DNA of 64,000 nt from NCBI GenBank assembly GCA_014189435.1, contig CP050293.1, positions 1,369,001 to 1,433,000 of the forward strand, read 5' to 3'. How positions within the stretch are numbered: position 1 is the stretch's first letter; every line of letters begins with the position of its first letter. Shown here one piece after another: positions 34,079 through 41,600 of this stretch. Below the pieces are notes generated by a model that saw only the letters and a list, made by a program, of their open reading frames with translations, ran no database searches and had not been told where the DNA came from. The DNA comes from Mesorhizobium loti. GTDB taxonomy: Bacteria > Pseudomonadota > Alphaproteobacteria > Rhizobiales > Rhizobiaceae. The translations under genes and the position numbers were made by a program.

Positions 34079-34531
34079 ATGATCACCTTCCGCAAGGCTG
34101 TTGCCTCCGACCTGCCTGATATCGTCGCGATGCTGGCCGACGATCCGCTCGGTGCGGGCCGCGAGGACGCTTCCTTGCCGCTGGCGCAAGGCTATGTCGA
34201 TGCTTTCAAGGCCATCGATGCCGATCCCAATCAACTGCTGGCGGTGGCCGTGGAGGGCGCCGAGGTGGTCGGCACCTTGCAGATCACCTTCCTCGCCGGG
34301 CTGTCGCGCAAGGGCGCCTGGCGCGGGCAGATCGAGGCGGTTCGCATTGCCGGCCATCGGCGCTCGGGCGGCATCGGCAGGCTGATGATCGAATGGGCGA
34401 CCGATCAATGCCGGGCGCGGGGCTGCGGCCTCGTCCAACTGACCACCGACAGGTCGCGCGCGGACGCGCACCGCTTCTATGAAAGCCTCGGCTTCACCGG
34501 CAGCCATCTCGGCTACAAGAAGAGCCTTTAG
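34079..34531 (+). CDS. GNAT-family N-acetyltransferase
   Basis: A 150-residue acyltransferase starting MITFRKAVASDLPDIVAMLA. Motif A, for acetyl-CoA binding, is EAVRIAGHRRSGGIGRLMIE, and the C-terminal HRFYESLGFTGSHLGYKK is typical. It would acetylate a small amine, amino acid or protein N-terminus; the acceptor is unknown. It is a single gene flanked on both sides by intergenic palindromic repeats. Confidence 0.87.
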   Translation: MITFRKAVASDLPDIVAMLADDPLGAGREDASLPLAQGYVDAFKAIDADPNQLLAVAVEGAEVVGTLQITFLAGLSRKGAWRGQIEAVRIAGHRRSGGIGRLMIEWATDQCRARGCGLVQLTTDRSRADAHRFYESLGFTGSHLGYKKSL

Positions 34532-34563
34532 ACGCAATTCAGCGTTTGTCCGCTGCACTAACG

Positions 34564-34749
34564 TCGTCATCCTAGGGCGAAGCAGGAGCGTAGCTCCGTC
34601 GCTGAGACCCTGGGATCCATGCCGCGACCTTAGCCGAGAGGACGCAACGGAGCAGAATTCTGCACCGCAGCAGCGCTCGAAAATCACGGCATGGATCCTA
34701 TGGTCTGCGCCGCGTCGCTTCGCTCCTTGCTCCGCCATAGGATGACGAA
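34564..34749. repeat. Palindromic repeat of the CGTCATCC/GGATGACG family
   Basis: The outer ends CGTCATCCTA and TAGGATGACG and inner GGATCCATGCCG/CGGCATGGATCC are complementary. A second copy with the same order lies at 38027-38214. Confidence 0.7.
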
Positions 34750-34890
34750 GCGATTGATGTTTCCGCCAATCTCCAGGGCTTTTCCCGGAGTGCCGTGGCA
34801 GCCCACGCTGTTGTCCGTTCCGCCCCGGCGGCGACTGGCGTAAACTGGCAGGCTTTCAGGCTCTATTCAAATCGTTCGATAAAGCAGATA

Positions 34891-34911
34891 TAGGTCAGCT
34901 AGGTTGACCTA
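34891..34911. promoter_or_regulatory. Palindrome TAGGTCA-N7-TGACCTA upstream of the aminotransferase
   Basis: A perfect 7-bp inverted repeat at 34891-34897 and 34905-34911, centred about 37 bp before the GTG start at 34938. It is a candidate operator for an unlinked regulator. Confidence 0.5.
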
Positions 34912-34937
34912 AATAGAATTGTCGCGGGAGGCGTGTC

Positions 34938-36146
34938 GTGACCCTTATGAATCTGTTAGCTTCGCGCTCGTCGCGCATGAAAGCGTCCGAAATCCGCGAG
35001 CTCTTGAAGCTGCTCGACCAGCCGGACATCATCTCGTTTGCCGGCGGCATTCCCGATCCGGCGCTGTTTCCCGCCGAGGCGATCCGCGACGCCTATGCCG
35101 ATGTGCTGGGTGGCGCAGAGGCTGGAGCGGCGCTGCAGTACCAGGTCTCGGAAGGCTATCTGCCGCTGCGGCGCTGGCTGGCCGGGCAGATGGGCAAGCT
35201 CGGCGTTGCCTGCGACGAGGCCAACATCTTCATCACCTCCGGCTCGCAGCAGGCGCTGGATTATCTCGGCAAGCTGTTCCTGTCGCCGGGCGATACCGCG
35301 CTGGTGACATGGCCGACCTATCTCGGAGCGCTGCAGGCTTTCAACGCCTATGAACCGCGCTACGACCGGCTGACCCCGGCCGGCGGCAATATGACGCCCG
35401 ATGCCTACCGCGCGGCGGCGGCCGGAAACGGTGGCAAGGTCAAGTTCGCCTATCTGGTGCCGGACTTCGCCAACCCGACCGGCAACACGCTGGACCAAAA
35501 GCAGCGCGAAGCGGTGCTCGACCTTGCCAGTGAACTCGACATCGCCGTCATCGAAGATGCCGCCTACCGCGCGCTGCGCTATGACGGCGAAGGTGTGCCG
35601 CCGATCCTTGCGCTCGACTGCGCGCGCTCCGGCTCAATCGACAAGGCGCGTACGCTCTATTGCGGCTCGTTCTCGAAGATCCTGTCGCCGGGCATGCGCG
35701 TCGGCTGGGTGTGCGCGCCGCGCCACATCGTCGAGAAGCTGGTGCTGATGAAGCAGGCTTCCGATTTGCACAGCCCGTCGATCAACCAGGTGGTGATGCA
35801 TCGCGTCGCCGAGGCTGTGTTCGACGGCCAGGTGGAGAAACTGATCGGCGCCTATCGCGAGCGCCGCGACGGCCTGCTCGGCGCTCTCGAAGCCAACATG
35901 CCGGAAGGCGTGACCTGGAGTCGTCCGGAAGGTGGCATGTTCGTCTGGGTGACGCTGCCGGAAGGGTCAGATGCCACCGCGTTGCTGGCGCGGTCGGTGA
36001 AGGAAGCGCGGGTCGCCTTCGTGCCCGGCAGCGCCTTTTATGCCGACGGCACCGGGCGCAACACGCTGCGGCTGTCCTTCACCCTTGCCGACCGCCGCGC
36101 GGTGACCGAAGGCATACCGCGGCTGGCGGCCATCCTGAAGGGATAA
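34938..36146 (+). CDS. PLP-dependent class I/II aminotransferase (LysN/AadAT-like)
   Basis: A 402-residue fold-type I enzyme. Motifs: ISFAGGIPDPALFPAEAI, LQYQVSEGYLPLRRWLAGQM, SGSQQALDYLGKLFLSPGD, VPDFANPTGNTL, YRALRYDG, GSFSKILSPGMRVGW (PLP Lys) and TLRLSFTLA (substrate Arg). It groups with 2-aminoadipate and multi-substrate aromatic or branched-chain aminotransferases. The GTG at 34938 is six bases after GGGAGG; an ATG three codons on is possible. It stands alone with a palindromic operator upstream. Confidence 0.87.
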   Translation: MTLMNLLASRSSRMKASEIRELLKLLDQPDIISFAGGIPDPALFPAEAIRDAYADVLGGAEAGAALQYQVSEGYLPLRRWLAGQMGKLGVACDEANIFITSGSQQALDYLGKLFLSPGDTALVTWPTYLGALQAFNAYEPRYDRLTPAGGNMTPDAYRAAAAGNGGKVKFAYLVPDFANPTGNTLDQKQREAVLDLASELDIAVIEDAAYRALRYDGEGVPPILALDCARSGSIDKARTLYCGSFSKILSPGMRVGWVCAPRHIVEKLVLMKQASDLHSPSINQVVMHRVAEAVFDGQVEKLIGAYRERRDGLLGALEANMPEGVTWSRPEGGMFVWVTLPEGSDATALLARSVKEARVAFVPGSAFYADGTGRNTLRLSFTLADRRAVTEGIPRLAAILKG

Positions 36147-36169
36147 GCCAGGCGCCGGAGGCCGGCTTC

Positions 36170-36451
36170 CTACGCCGCTACATTCACCAGGTGCCGGAGC
36201 TTCGACAGCCTGGCGCGAGCCAGCTTGCCCAGTGATTTCCGGAACCCTTGCTCGCCGCTCTCGACGACGAAGACCAATGTCTTGAAGTCGAGCATGAACT
36301 CGTCGATTGCTGCCGTGACCACCTGCGACCTGCCCTTGAACCGACGCAGCAGAGCGTTCGCTTCTTCGATGCCGTTGATGCCGGCGCTATCGACCAGCGC
36401 TTCGAGCCTTTGAAAACAGTCCAATCGCAATTCCTCCCAGCCGCGCCACAA
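36170..36451 (-). CDS. Hypothetical helical protein (93 aa)
   Basis: The frame reads MWRGWEELRLDCFQRLEALV, then a helical stretch with INGIEEANALLRRFKGRSQV and EFMLDFKTLVFVVESGEQGF, and a basic end. I recognise no family. Coherent helices and convergent placement after the aminotransferase favour a real gene, but overlapping frames on both strands keep confidence modest. Confidence 0.45.
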   Translation of the reverse strand: MWRGWEELRLDCFQRLEALVDSAGINGIEEANALLRRFKGRSQVVTAAIDEFMLDFKTLVFVVESGEQGFRKSLGKLARARLSKLRHLVNVAA

Positions 36452-36564
36452 AACCCGGTTGGAGGCGGAAGGTTCCAGCCGGGAGAGGTCCCGCGAAAAG
36501 AAATCGCCGCCACCGTTTGAATTTCGCGGATTCGACAGCCCGCCGGTTATATTTCTGTTCGGGT

Positions 36565-36589
36565 GGAACCTCTGCGGCCAATAAAGGTT
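36565..36589 (+). promoter_or_regulatory. Candidate EcfG (general stress sigma factor) promoter
   Basis: GGAAC (36565-36569) is followed after 16 bp by GGTT (36586-36589). The rhizobial EcfG/RpoE2 consensus is GGAAC-N16/17-CGTT, so one base differs. Transcription would start near 36596, the first base of a hairpin that opens the predicted small RNA. Confidence 0.5.
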
Positions 36590-36595
36590 CTCATC

Positions 36596-36684
36596 ATGTC
36601 TGATCCCCCGTCAGACATCTGAAAGCTTGAGTATCCGCTTTCCAAAGGCCCGCTGGAGTCCCCCTCCCGGCGGGCTTTTTGTTT
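36596..36684 (+). ncRNA. Candidate three-hairpin small RNA with C-rich loops
   Basis: Hairpin 1: ATGTCTGA (36596-36603) pairs exactly with TCAGACAT (36611-36618), loop TCCCCCG. Hairpin 2: GAAAGC (36621-36626) pairs with GCTTTC (36637-36642). Hairpin 3: GCCCGC-type stem (36648-36675) with loop AGTCCCCCT, followed by TTTTTGTTT, a good intrinsic terminator. Two exposed CCCCC loops are the layout of alphaproteobacterial anti-Shine-Dalgarno small RNAs. No gene fits the space; the only open frame is an 8-codon one. An EcfG-like promoter lies directly upstream. Confidence 0.55.
36648..36684 (+). terminator. Intrinsic terminator of the candidate small RNA
   Basis: GCCCGCTGG pairs with CCGGCGGGC (one mismatch) and is followed by TTTTTGTTT. 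Confidence 0.75.
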
Positions 36685-36805
36685 GAAGGATTGTCGGAGG
36701 ACTCTCTGAACAGGAGTTGCGACGGGGTCTGGCGGTCAGCTAGCATCCGCATTGACGGCGCCTTGCCCAAGCCTAAATTCGAAAGCCTTGCGAGGAGGAA
36801 TTTTT

Positions 36806-37225
36806 ATGGAACTGCATCGCGGCCGGCTCGTCGACCACATCCAGCTGGTGGTCAGGGATCTTGCCGCCAGCCGGCGTTTCTACGAGGCGATCTTCCGGGT
36901 GCTCGACGTTCCGATCGGCGGCACCGGCGAGGGTTATTTCTGGGCCGACGAACTGTTCGTCTCGAGTGCCGACAGCCGGGCGGCGTTGGGAAAACTCACC
37001 GGCCGCCATCATCTTGCTTTCCAGGCAAAGGACCATGCCATGGTCGAGGCCTTCTACAAGGCCGGGCTCGCCGGCGGCGGCACGGACAATGGCGCGCCGG
37101 GCGAGCGGCCCTATCACCCCGGCTACTACGCTGCCTTCCTGCTTGATCCCGACGGCAACAACATCGAGGCCGTCCATCACGGCCCGCACACGCGCAGCGC
37201 CGCTTCGGTGAAGATCACCCTCTAG
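36806..37225 (+). CDS. VOC-superfamily (glyoxalase/bleomycin-resistance fold) protein
   Basis: A 139-residue protein from MELHRGRLVDHIQLVVRDLA. The two beta-alpha-beta-beta-beta modules carry the usual metal ligands: His in DHIQLVV, a His in RHHLAFQAKD and Glu in DPDGNNIEAVHHGPH. This is the pattern of small VOC metal enzymes (fosfomycin-resistance or glyoxalase-like); the reaction is unknown. The ATG at 36806 follows an AGGAGG ribosome site. The UAG stop at 37223-37225 lies in CTCTAGAGC, the start of a RIME-like remnant. Confidence 0.85.
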   Translation: MELHRGRLVDHIQLVVRDLAASRRFYEAIFRVLDVPIGGTGEGYFWADELFVSSADSRAALGKLTGRHHLAFQAKDHAMVEAFYKAGLAGGGTDNGAPGERPYHPGYYAAFLLDPDGNNIEAVHHGPHTRSAASVKITL

Positions 37226-37262
37226 AGCAATTCCAGGAAAGCTGGAGCGGTTCACCGCTCCA
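37219..37262. repeat. Truncated RIME-like remnant
   Basis: CTCTAGAGCAATTCCAGGAA followed by GAGCGGTTCACCGCTCC are the two ends of the element at 45475-45580 joined with the middle missing. Confidence 0.6.
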
Positions 37263-37453
37263 AAGTGTGCCGACAGTCAGCCGGCCCGCAAAGGGTGGCC
37301 ATTGGGATGCCGGCGAGATGGAGCTCCAGCGTTGCCAGATTGGTGGCCCCGATGCTAACCGTGCAAATGGCGGGCGGGAATCGGCATCGAAGCAACGCGC
37401 GCCGCAATCTTCTCAATAAAACGCCTACTATCCCATCGTGGAGACTATTTTTT

Positions 37454-37969
37454 ATGCAAAACTCAACAAGGGCGATCTGTGCCGCCGCGCTTCTATTTGC
37501 GACCGGGGCCGTGGGCCTGAGCGGTGTATTATCCGTTGCTTATGTCTCATCAGCGCAGGCTCAGGAGGAGTATCTTCCGACCCAGAAGGATTTTGTCGGC
37601 AAATGGAAACTGAACGGTGGAGCCATCCGGCCGCCGCGCGACATGACGGATGCGCCCACGCCGGAACAGGAAGCGGCCGCCAATGAGTTCCAGCAGACGG
37701 TGACGGCATTTTACGGTGCGTTCGACTATCTGGAGATCACGGCCGACGGCCGCTACAATTTTCATCAGCCTGGTGATCCGATGTCGGGAGCCTGCGTCTG
37801 GTGCGGAACCTGGTCCTTCGCCAACAGTTCGGCGTGGCTCAAGCTGGATACGGCGCCGAGGCTCGATATTTACGCCAAGGACGGCGACTTGCAGATGACC
37901 TACACTGCCGAACCCGACGAAAAATCGAAATACGCCTGGCTGGTTTTCGCCTGGACGAAGGCCGAGTAA
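37454..37969 (+). CDS. Secreted hypothetical protein
   Basis: A 171-residue exported protein. The signal peptide MQNSTRAICAAALLFATGAV continues to VSSAQA-QEEY. The mature part contains FVGKWKLNGGAIRPPRDMTD, AFYGAFDYLEITADGRYNFH and GACVWCGTWSFANSSAWLKL, with a CVWC pair. It reads like a lipocalin-like or stress-related beta domain, but I cannot name it. Upstream in-frame codons are ignored because the signal peptide begins at 37454. Confidence 0.7.
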   Translation: MQNSTRAICAAALLFATGAVGLSGVLSVAYVSSAQAQEEYLPTQKDFVGKWKLNGGAIRPPRDMTDAPTPEQEAAANEFQQTVTAFYGAFDYLEITADGRYNFHQPGDPMSGACVWCGTWSFANSSAWLKLDTAPRLDIYAKDGDLQMTYTAEPDEKSKYAWLVFAWTKAE

Positions 37970-38026
37970 GCGGGGGCCACCGCTCACTGCCTCTGCATAG
38001 ACGTTTTGACTGGTCGCTTGCGTTCG

Positions 38027-38214
38027 CTTCGTCATCCACGGGCGGAGCAAGGAGCGTAGCGACGCGGCGCAGACCCGAGGATCCATGCCGCGACACATGA
38101 GCGCCGCTGCGGTGCAGAACTCTGCTCCGCTGCACTCTTCGATTGACGTCCCGGCATGGATCCTCGGGTCTCCGCGACGGAGCTTCGCTCCTGCTCCGCC
38201 CGTGGATGACGAAG
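38027..38214. repeat. Palindromic repeat of the CGTCATCC/GGATGACG family, second copy
   Basis: The ends CTTCGTCATCCACGGGCGGA and CCGCCCGTGGATGACGAAG are complementary over about 19 bp. The interior matches 34564-34749 in order (GGATCCATGCCG, GCAGAACTCTGC, CGGCATGGATCC). Confidence 0.75.
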
Positions 38215-38362
38215 TCGGGGAGGCTTCGGCCAATCCCGAATATCGGCAATGGTCGACCGAAACGGAAGGTGACATCCTCTGCGTCGCGCCACTGGATTTC
38301 GCGGCTTTTCATCCATCTCGTATCCCCGTATACGAGATGGTGTTCGCTGCCTGAGGAGTCGT

Positions 38363-38980
38363 ATGAGCCCGCTGCCTGAAACCGTGCCGTTTTTCAGCCA
38401 GTGGGAAACGCCTGATATGACCATGGCCGTGCTTGCCGACGGCGCCGAGGTGGCGCTGCGGCGCGATCCGCTGTGGCGGGGGTCGGGCGCGGCCACTCTG
38501 GACGAATACGCGGTCTGGGCCGCCAACATTTGCGGCATGGCCTGCCTGAAGATGATCCTGGCGGCACGCGGCGAGATCGTGCCGACGATCGAACTGGCCA
38601 GGCGATGCACTGGATATGGCGGCTATGTCGTCAACGAGGGATCGATCAAGGGGCTGATCTACGCGCCCTTCGTCAGCTTCGTGAAAGAGGTTTTTGGGCT
38701 CCGGGCCGAGGTGATGACCAATGTCGCGACGGCGGACATTCCGGCGATCCTGGAGCGGCAGCGCTTCTTCATCGCTTCGGTCAGCAGTTCGATCCGCTGG
38801 CCCGAGCGCGAGCCGCCGTCGAAGGGCGGCCATCTGGTGCTGGTCACAGCGGCGTCGGACAAGGGTTTCCGCTTCCACAATCCTTCCGGCCACACCAGCG
38901 CCACACAGGCAAACGCAGTGTTGGCGCCAGCCGATTTCGACCGCTTCTTTGCCAATCGCGGCATTGCCGTCGCCATTTGA
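38363..38980 (+). CDS. C39-like papain-fold cysteine peptidase
   Basis: A 205-residue cytosolic protein with no signal peptide. The catalytic Cys57 sits in AANICGMACLKMILA, which has the CGxAC core of C39-like peptidases. The His is His153 in KGGHLVLVTAAS and the Asn or Asp partner is Asn169 in FRFHNPSGH. C39 enzymes cut double-Gly leader peptides or act as free-standing peptidases. It is 25 bp upstream of a D-Ala-D-Ala ligase-like gene on the same strand, an unusual pairing suggesting a shared peptide substrate. Confidence 0.75.
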   Translation: MSPLPETVPFFSQWETPDMTMAVLADGAEVALRRDPLWRGSGAATLDEYAVWAANICGMACLKMILAARGEIVPTIELARRCTGYGGYVVNEGSIKGLIYAPFVSFVKEVFGLRAEVMTNVATADIPAILERQRFFIASVSSSIRWPEREPPSKGGHLVLVTAASDKGFRFHNPSGHTSATQANAVLAPADFDRFFANRGIAVAI

Positions 38981-39005
38981 TTTTTTTGAGAGTTGAGGGA
39001 TTTCG

Positions 39006-40079
39006 ATGACCGGGAAGACAAGAGTGGCCATCCTCTATGGCGGGCGTTCGGCCGAACATGACGTGTCGCGCCTTTCGGCCGCCAATGTGCTGAAGGCGAT
39101 CGACCGGACGCGCTACGACATCGCGCCGATCGCCATTTCCAAAAGCGGCAGATGGCTGCTGCAACAGTCGGCGGCCGGCGATGGGGCAGGGGCGCCGGCA
39201 TCCGAGGACCGCATGGAGGTCGCCCTGCTGCCCGGCGGCAAGGGCCGGCTGGTCGCCGTGTCGAGGGATGGAACCCAGCCTGACCTGCCGCCGGTCGATG
39301 TCGTCTTTCCCGTGCTGCACGGACCGTTCGGCGAGGACGGGTCGGTGCAGGGCTATGCCGAGGTCGCCGATGTTGCCTATGTCGGCTGTGGCATCCTCGC
39401 TTCGGCAGCCGCCATGGACAAGGAGATTGCCAAGCGGCTGATGCGCGAGGCGGGACTTGCGGTTGCCCGCTCGCTGACCTTGCGGCGCGGGGAGCCCGTG
39501 TCCTTCGAGGACGTCGCGGCGAAGCTCGGCCTGCCGGTGTTCGTCAAGCCGGCGCGCCAGGGCTCGTCCTTCGGGGTCAGCAAGGCGACAGACAGCGCCG
39601 GCTTCGCCGCGGCCATCGAGGCGGCTTTCCGGCATGACAGCAAGGTTCTGGTGGAGGAATTCGTCGAAGGCCGCGAGATCGAGTTCTCGGTGCTGGAGCG
39701 GGCCGACGGCACCCTGACGGTCTCGCTGCCCGGCGAGATCATTCCGGCCGGCAAGCATGGCTTCTACACCTATGAGGCGAAATATCTCGATGCCGACGGC
39801 GCGCTGGTCAAGGTTCCCGCCGATGTCCCGGAAGCGGTTGCCGACAAGGCCAGGGAGATGGCGCGGCAGGCTTTCCAGGCGCTCGGCTGCGAAGCCATGG
39901 CGCGCGTCGATTTCTTCCTGCGCGCCGACGGCAGCCTGCTGGTCAACGAGGTCAACACCATCCCCGGCTTCACCGACATCTCGATGTACGCCAAGGCGCT
40001 GGCAGCGTCAGGCATCGGCTACAGCCAGACCATCGACGTGCTGATCGAACACGCGCTGGCCAGGCATGCGGCGCGCTGA
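39006..40079 (+). CDS. ddl: D-alanine-D-alanine ligase family ATP-grasp enzyme
   Basis: A 357-residue ATP-grasp ligase. Motifs in order: VAILYGGRSAEHDVSRLSA, FPVLHGPFGEDGSVQG, ASAAAMDKEIAKRLMREAG, VFVKPARQGSSFGVSKA, VLVEEFVEGREIEFSVLE, YEAKYLD and LVNEVNTIPGFTDISMYAK. These include the ATP- and Mg-binding and catalytic residues of Ddl. It is not beside mur or fts genes, so it is probably a second, DdlA-type copy rather than the division-cluster enzyme. Coupling with the C39-like peptidase raises the alternative that it joins other D- or L-amino acids. Confidence 0.87.
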   Translation: MTGKTRVAILYGGRSAEHDVSRLSAANVLKAIDRTRYDIAPIAISKSGRWLLQQSAAGDGAGAPASEDRMEVALLPGGKGRLVAVSRDGTQPDLPPVDVVFPVLHGPFGEDGSVQGYAEVADVAYVGCGILASAAAMDKEIAKRLMREAGLAVARSLTLRRGEPVSFEDVAAKLGLPVFVKPARQGSSFGVSKATDSAGFAAAIEAAFRHDSKVLVEEFVEGREIEFSVLERADGTLTVSLPGEIIPAGKHGFYTYEAKYLDADGALVKVPADVPEAVADKAREMARQAFQALGCEAMARVDFFLRADGSLLVNEVNTIPGFTDISMYAKALAASGIGYSQTIDVLIEHALARHAAR

Positions 40080-40232
40080 TCCCGTTCGGGAGCGGAGTGG
40101 CGGCCTGCGCCAAGCCGGAGCTCATCATTAGCCGGGTCTTGAAGGCCATATGAAGCGTAGTTACATCAATGATTGAGCGTGCGTTGCACGCGTACTTAAC
40201 GCTTTGGTCAAGCTTCATCTGTGGAGGTTGTC

Positions 40233-40586
40233 ATGGCTAATACACTCATGGAAGGAAAGAAGGGCCAGGACTGGCTTAATCTGGCCCTTGCCATCTGCCT
40301 GTTCATCTCACCTTGGATAATCGGCTTCGCTGCTGAAACCACCCCCGCATGGAACGCCTGGATTGTTGGCGCCGTGCTGGGCGTCATGGCTCTGGCGGCG
40401 CTTGCCGCATTCGCCGAGTGGGAGGAATGGGTTAGTATCGTTCTCGGGCTCTGGCTGATCGTTTCGCCCTGGCTGCTCGGCTTCGTGGCGAACGCGATGG
40501 CCACCCACGTCATTCTCGGCGTGCTGGTGGTTGCCGCATCAGGTTGGGCCGTCTGGGACTTCCGTCATCCGCACGCGCATGCGTGA
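40233..40586 (+). CDS. SPW-repeat membrane protein
   Basis: A 117-residue membrane protein with four hydrophobic segments and two SPW repeats (FISPWIIGFAAET and IVSPWLLGFVANA). SPW-repeat proteins are widespread and uncharacterised. The Met at 40233 follows GGAGG by five bases. The 150 bp upstream holds no gene. Confidence 0.85.
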   Translation: MANTLMEGKKGQDWLNLALAICLFISPWIIGFAAETTPAWNAWIVGAVLGVMALAALAAFAEWEEWVSIVLGLWLIVSPWLLGFVANAMATHVILGVLVVAASGWAVWDFRHPHAHA

Positions 40587-40822
40587 CCGGTAAAGGTGGG
40601 GGTCCGGCGCGCGAGCGGCGGGCCCCTCCAGGTTTGAACATACTCGCCACATGCATTTGCCGAACAGGCCGCGCGGAGCCGGGTTGCCGGCTTGCTACGG
40701 AATGGCGCCACGCCGCCCAAAATGAATCGTCATATCGAGCATTTCCGTATCTTGCCGACCTCACGGAGCGCCATAATTCCATTCAAGGCTGAGCGAATTC
40801 AGCTGCTGAATAGGAGGCGTCC

Positions 40823-41257
40823 GTGAAGCACCAAACCGTTGACCAACTGCATGCCGTTGCCGACGTCCACGCCGAGGCAACCTATCTAGTCGCGACTCGA
40901 GGCGAACGCCTCGAACGCTGGGCGCAGCTTCTGGAGCAAAATCCCAACAGGTGCCTGGGGGCGCTGACGGGGACCGAGTACCAATCCGTGGAGATGCGCG
41001 AAACAATGCGTTCCGCGGGATCACCGATCACAGTTGCTTTCGAAGATCCGATCTTTCGCGCGCTGGGCTTGAAGGAGGATACCTATGGCGAGGCCAAGCG
41101 CTTCTTCGAGCTGACCGATTGGCAACTCCACGGAATCGTCTGCCATTGCCATGTCGGCGCTACCATGCCGGCACGATGGGCCGCATCCCGTGTCCGCGCG
41201 GCAATGTCGGGAAGATCCGGTTTCTTTGCGTGGCTGCGAGGAACGTTTCTGCACTGA
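40823..41257 (+). CDS. Hypothetical protein (144 aa)
   Basis: The gene starts at a GTG six bases after TAGGAGG. The protein begins with helices (QLHAVADVHAEATYLVATRG, ERLERWAQLLEQNP) and then has a Cys/His cluster (GIVCHCHVGATM) near residue 108. It looks soluble; no named family is recognised. The 236-bp gap upstream contains no gene. Confidence 0.6.
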   Translation: MKHQTVDQLHAVADVHAEATYLVATRGERLERWAQLLEQNPNRCLGALTGTEYQSVEMRETMRSAGSPITVAFEDPIFRALGLKEDTYGEAKRFFELTDWQLHGIVCHCHVGATMPARWAASRVRAAMSGRSGFFAWLRGTFLH

Positions 41258-41420
41258 GGGCCGATGCTCCGGCCGGTAGACATCGCGCACGGTGTCGGCT
41301 GAACGACTGCTTGAAGACCGATGAGGCGGCAGCGAGTCTCTCCGCCTCCTATCGATCGTTCCGGATTGTGCCGCTTGTCTTCTACCAGCGGCCGATCTCG
41401 CCGAACGCGATGTCGAGCGA

Positions 41421-41510
41421 GCCGATCTCATCGCGTCGAACATGGGAACGCTGACAACAGCATTCGATCTTGCCATCCCGGCGCAGGCACGGGATGCGTT
41501 CCTCGAATGA
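41421..41510 (+). pseudogene. Decayed copy of the C-terminal part of the gene at 44268-44618
   Basis: GCCGATCTCATCGCGTCGAA and onward matches 44500-44587 with scattered substitutions and keeps the frame (DLIASNMGTLTTAFDLA) before ending in a TGA. The rest of 41258-41600 holds nothing else I can support. Confidence 0.55.
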
Positions 41511-41600
41511 GCGGCGCGGCTAAATTAGCTGATGCGCTGAGAAAGTTGCACGCCGGCTCAATATGCCAGATCATGGCGACGTGGCAGGGGGAGACATCGA

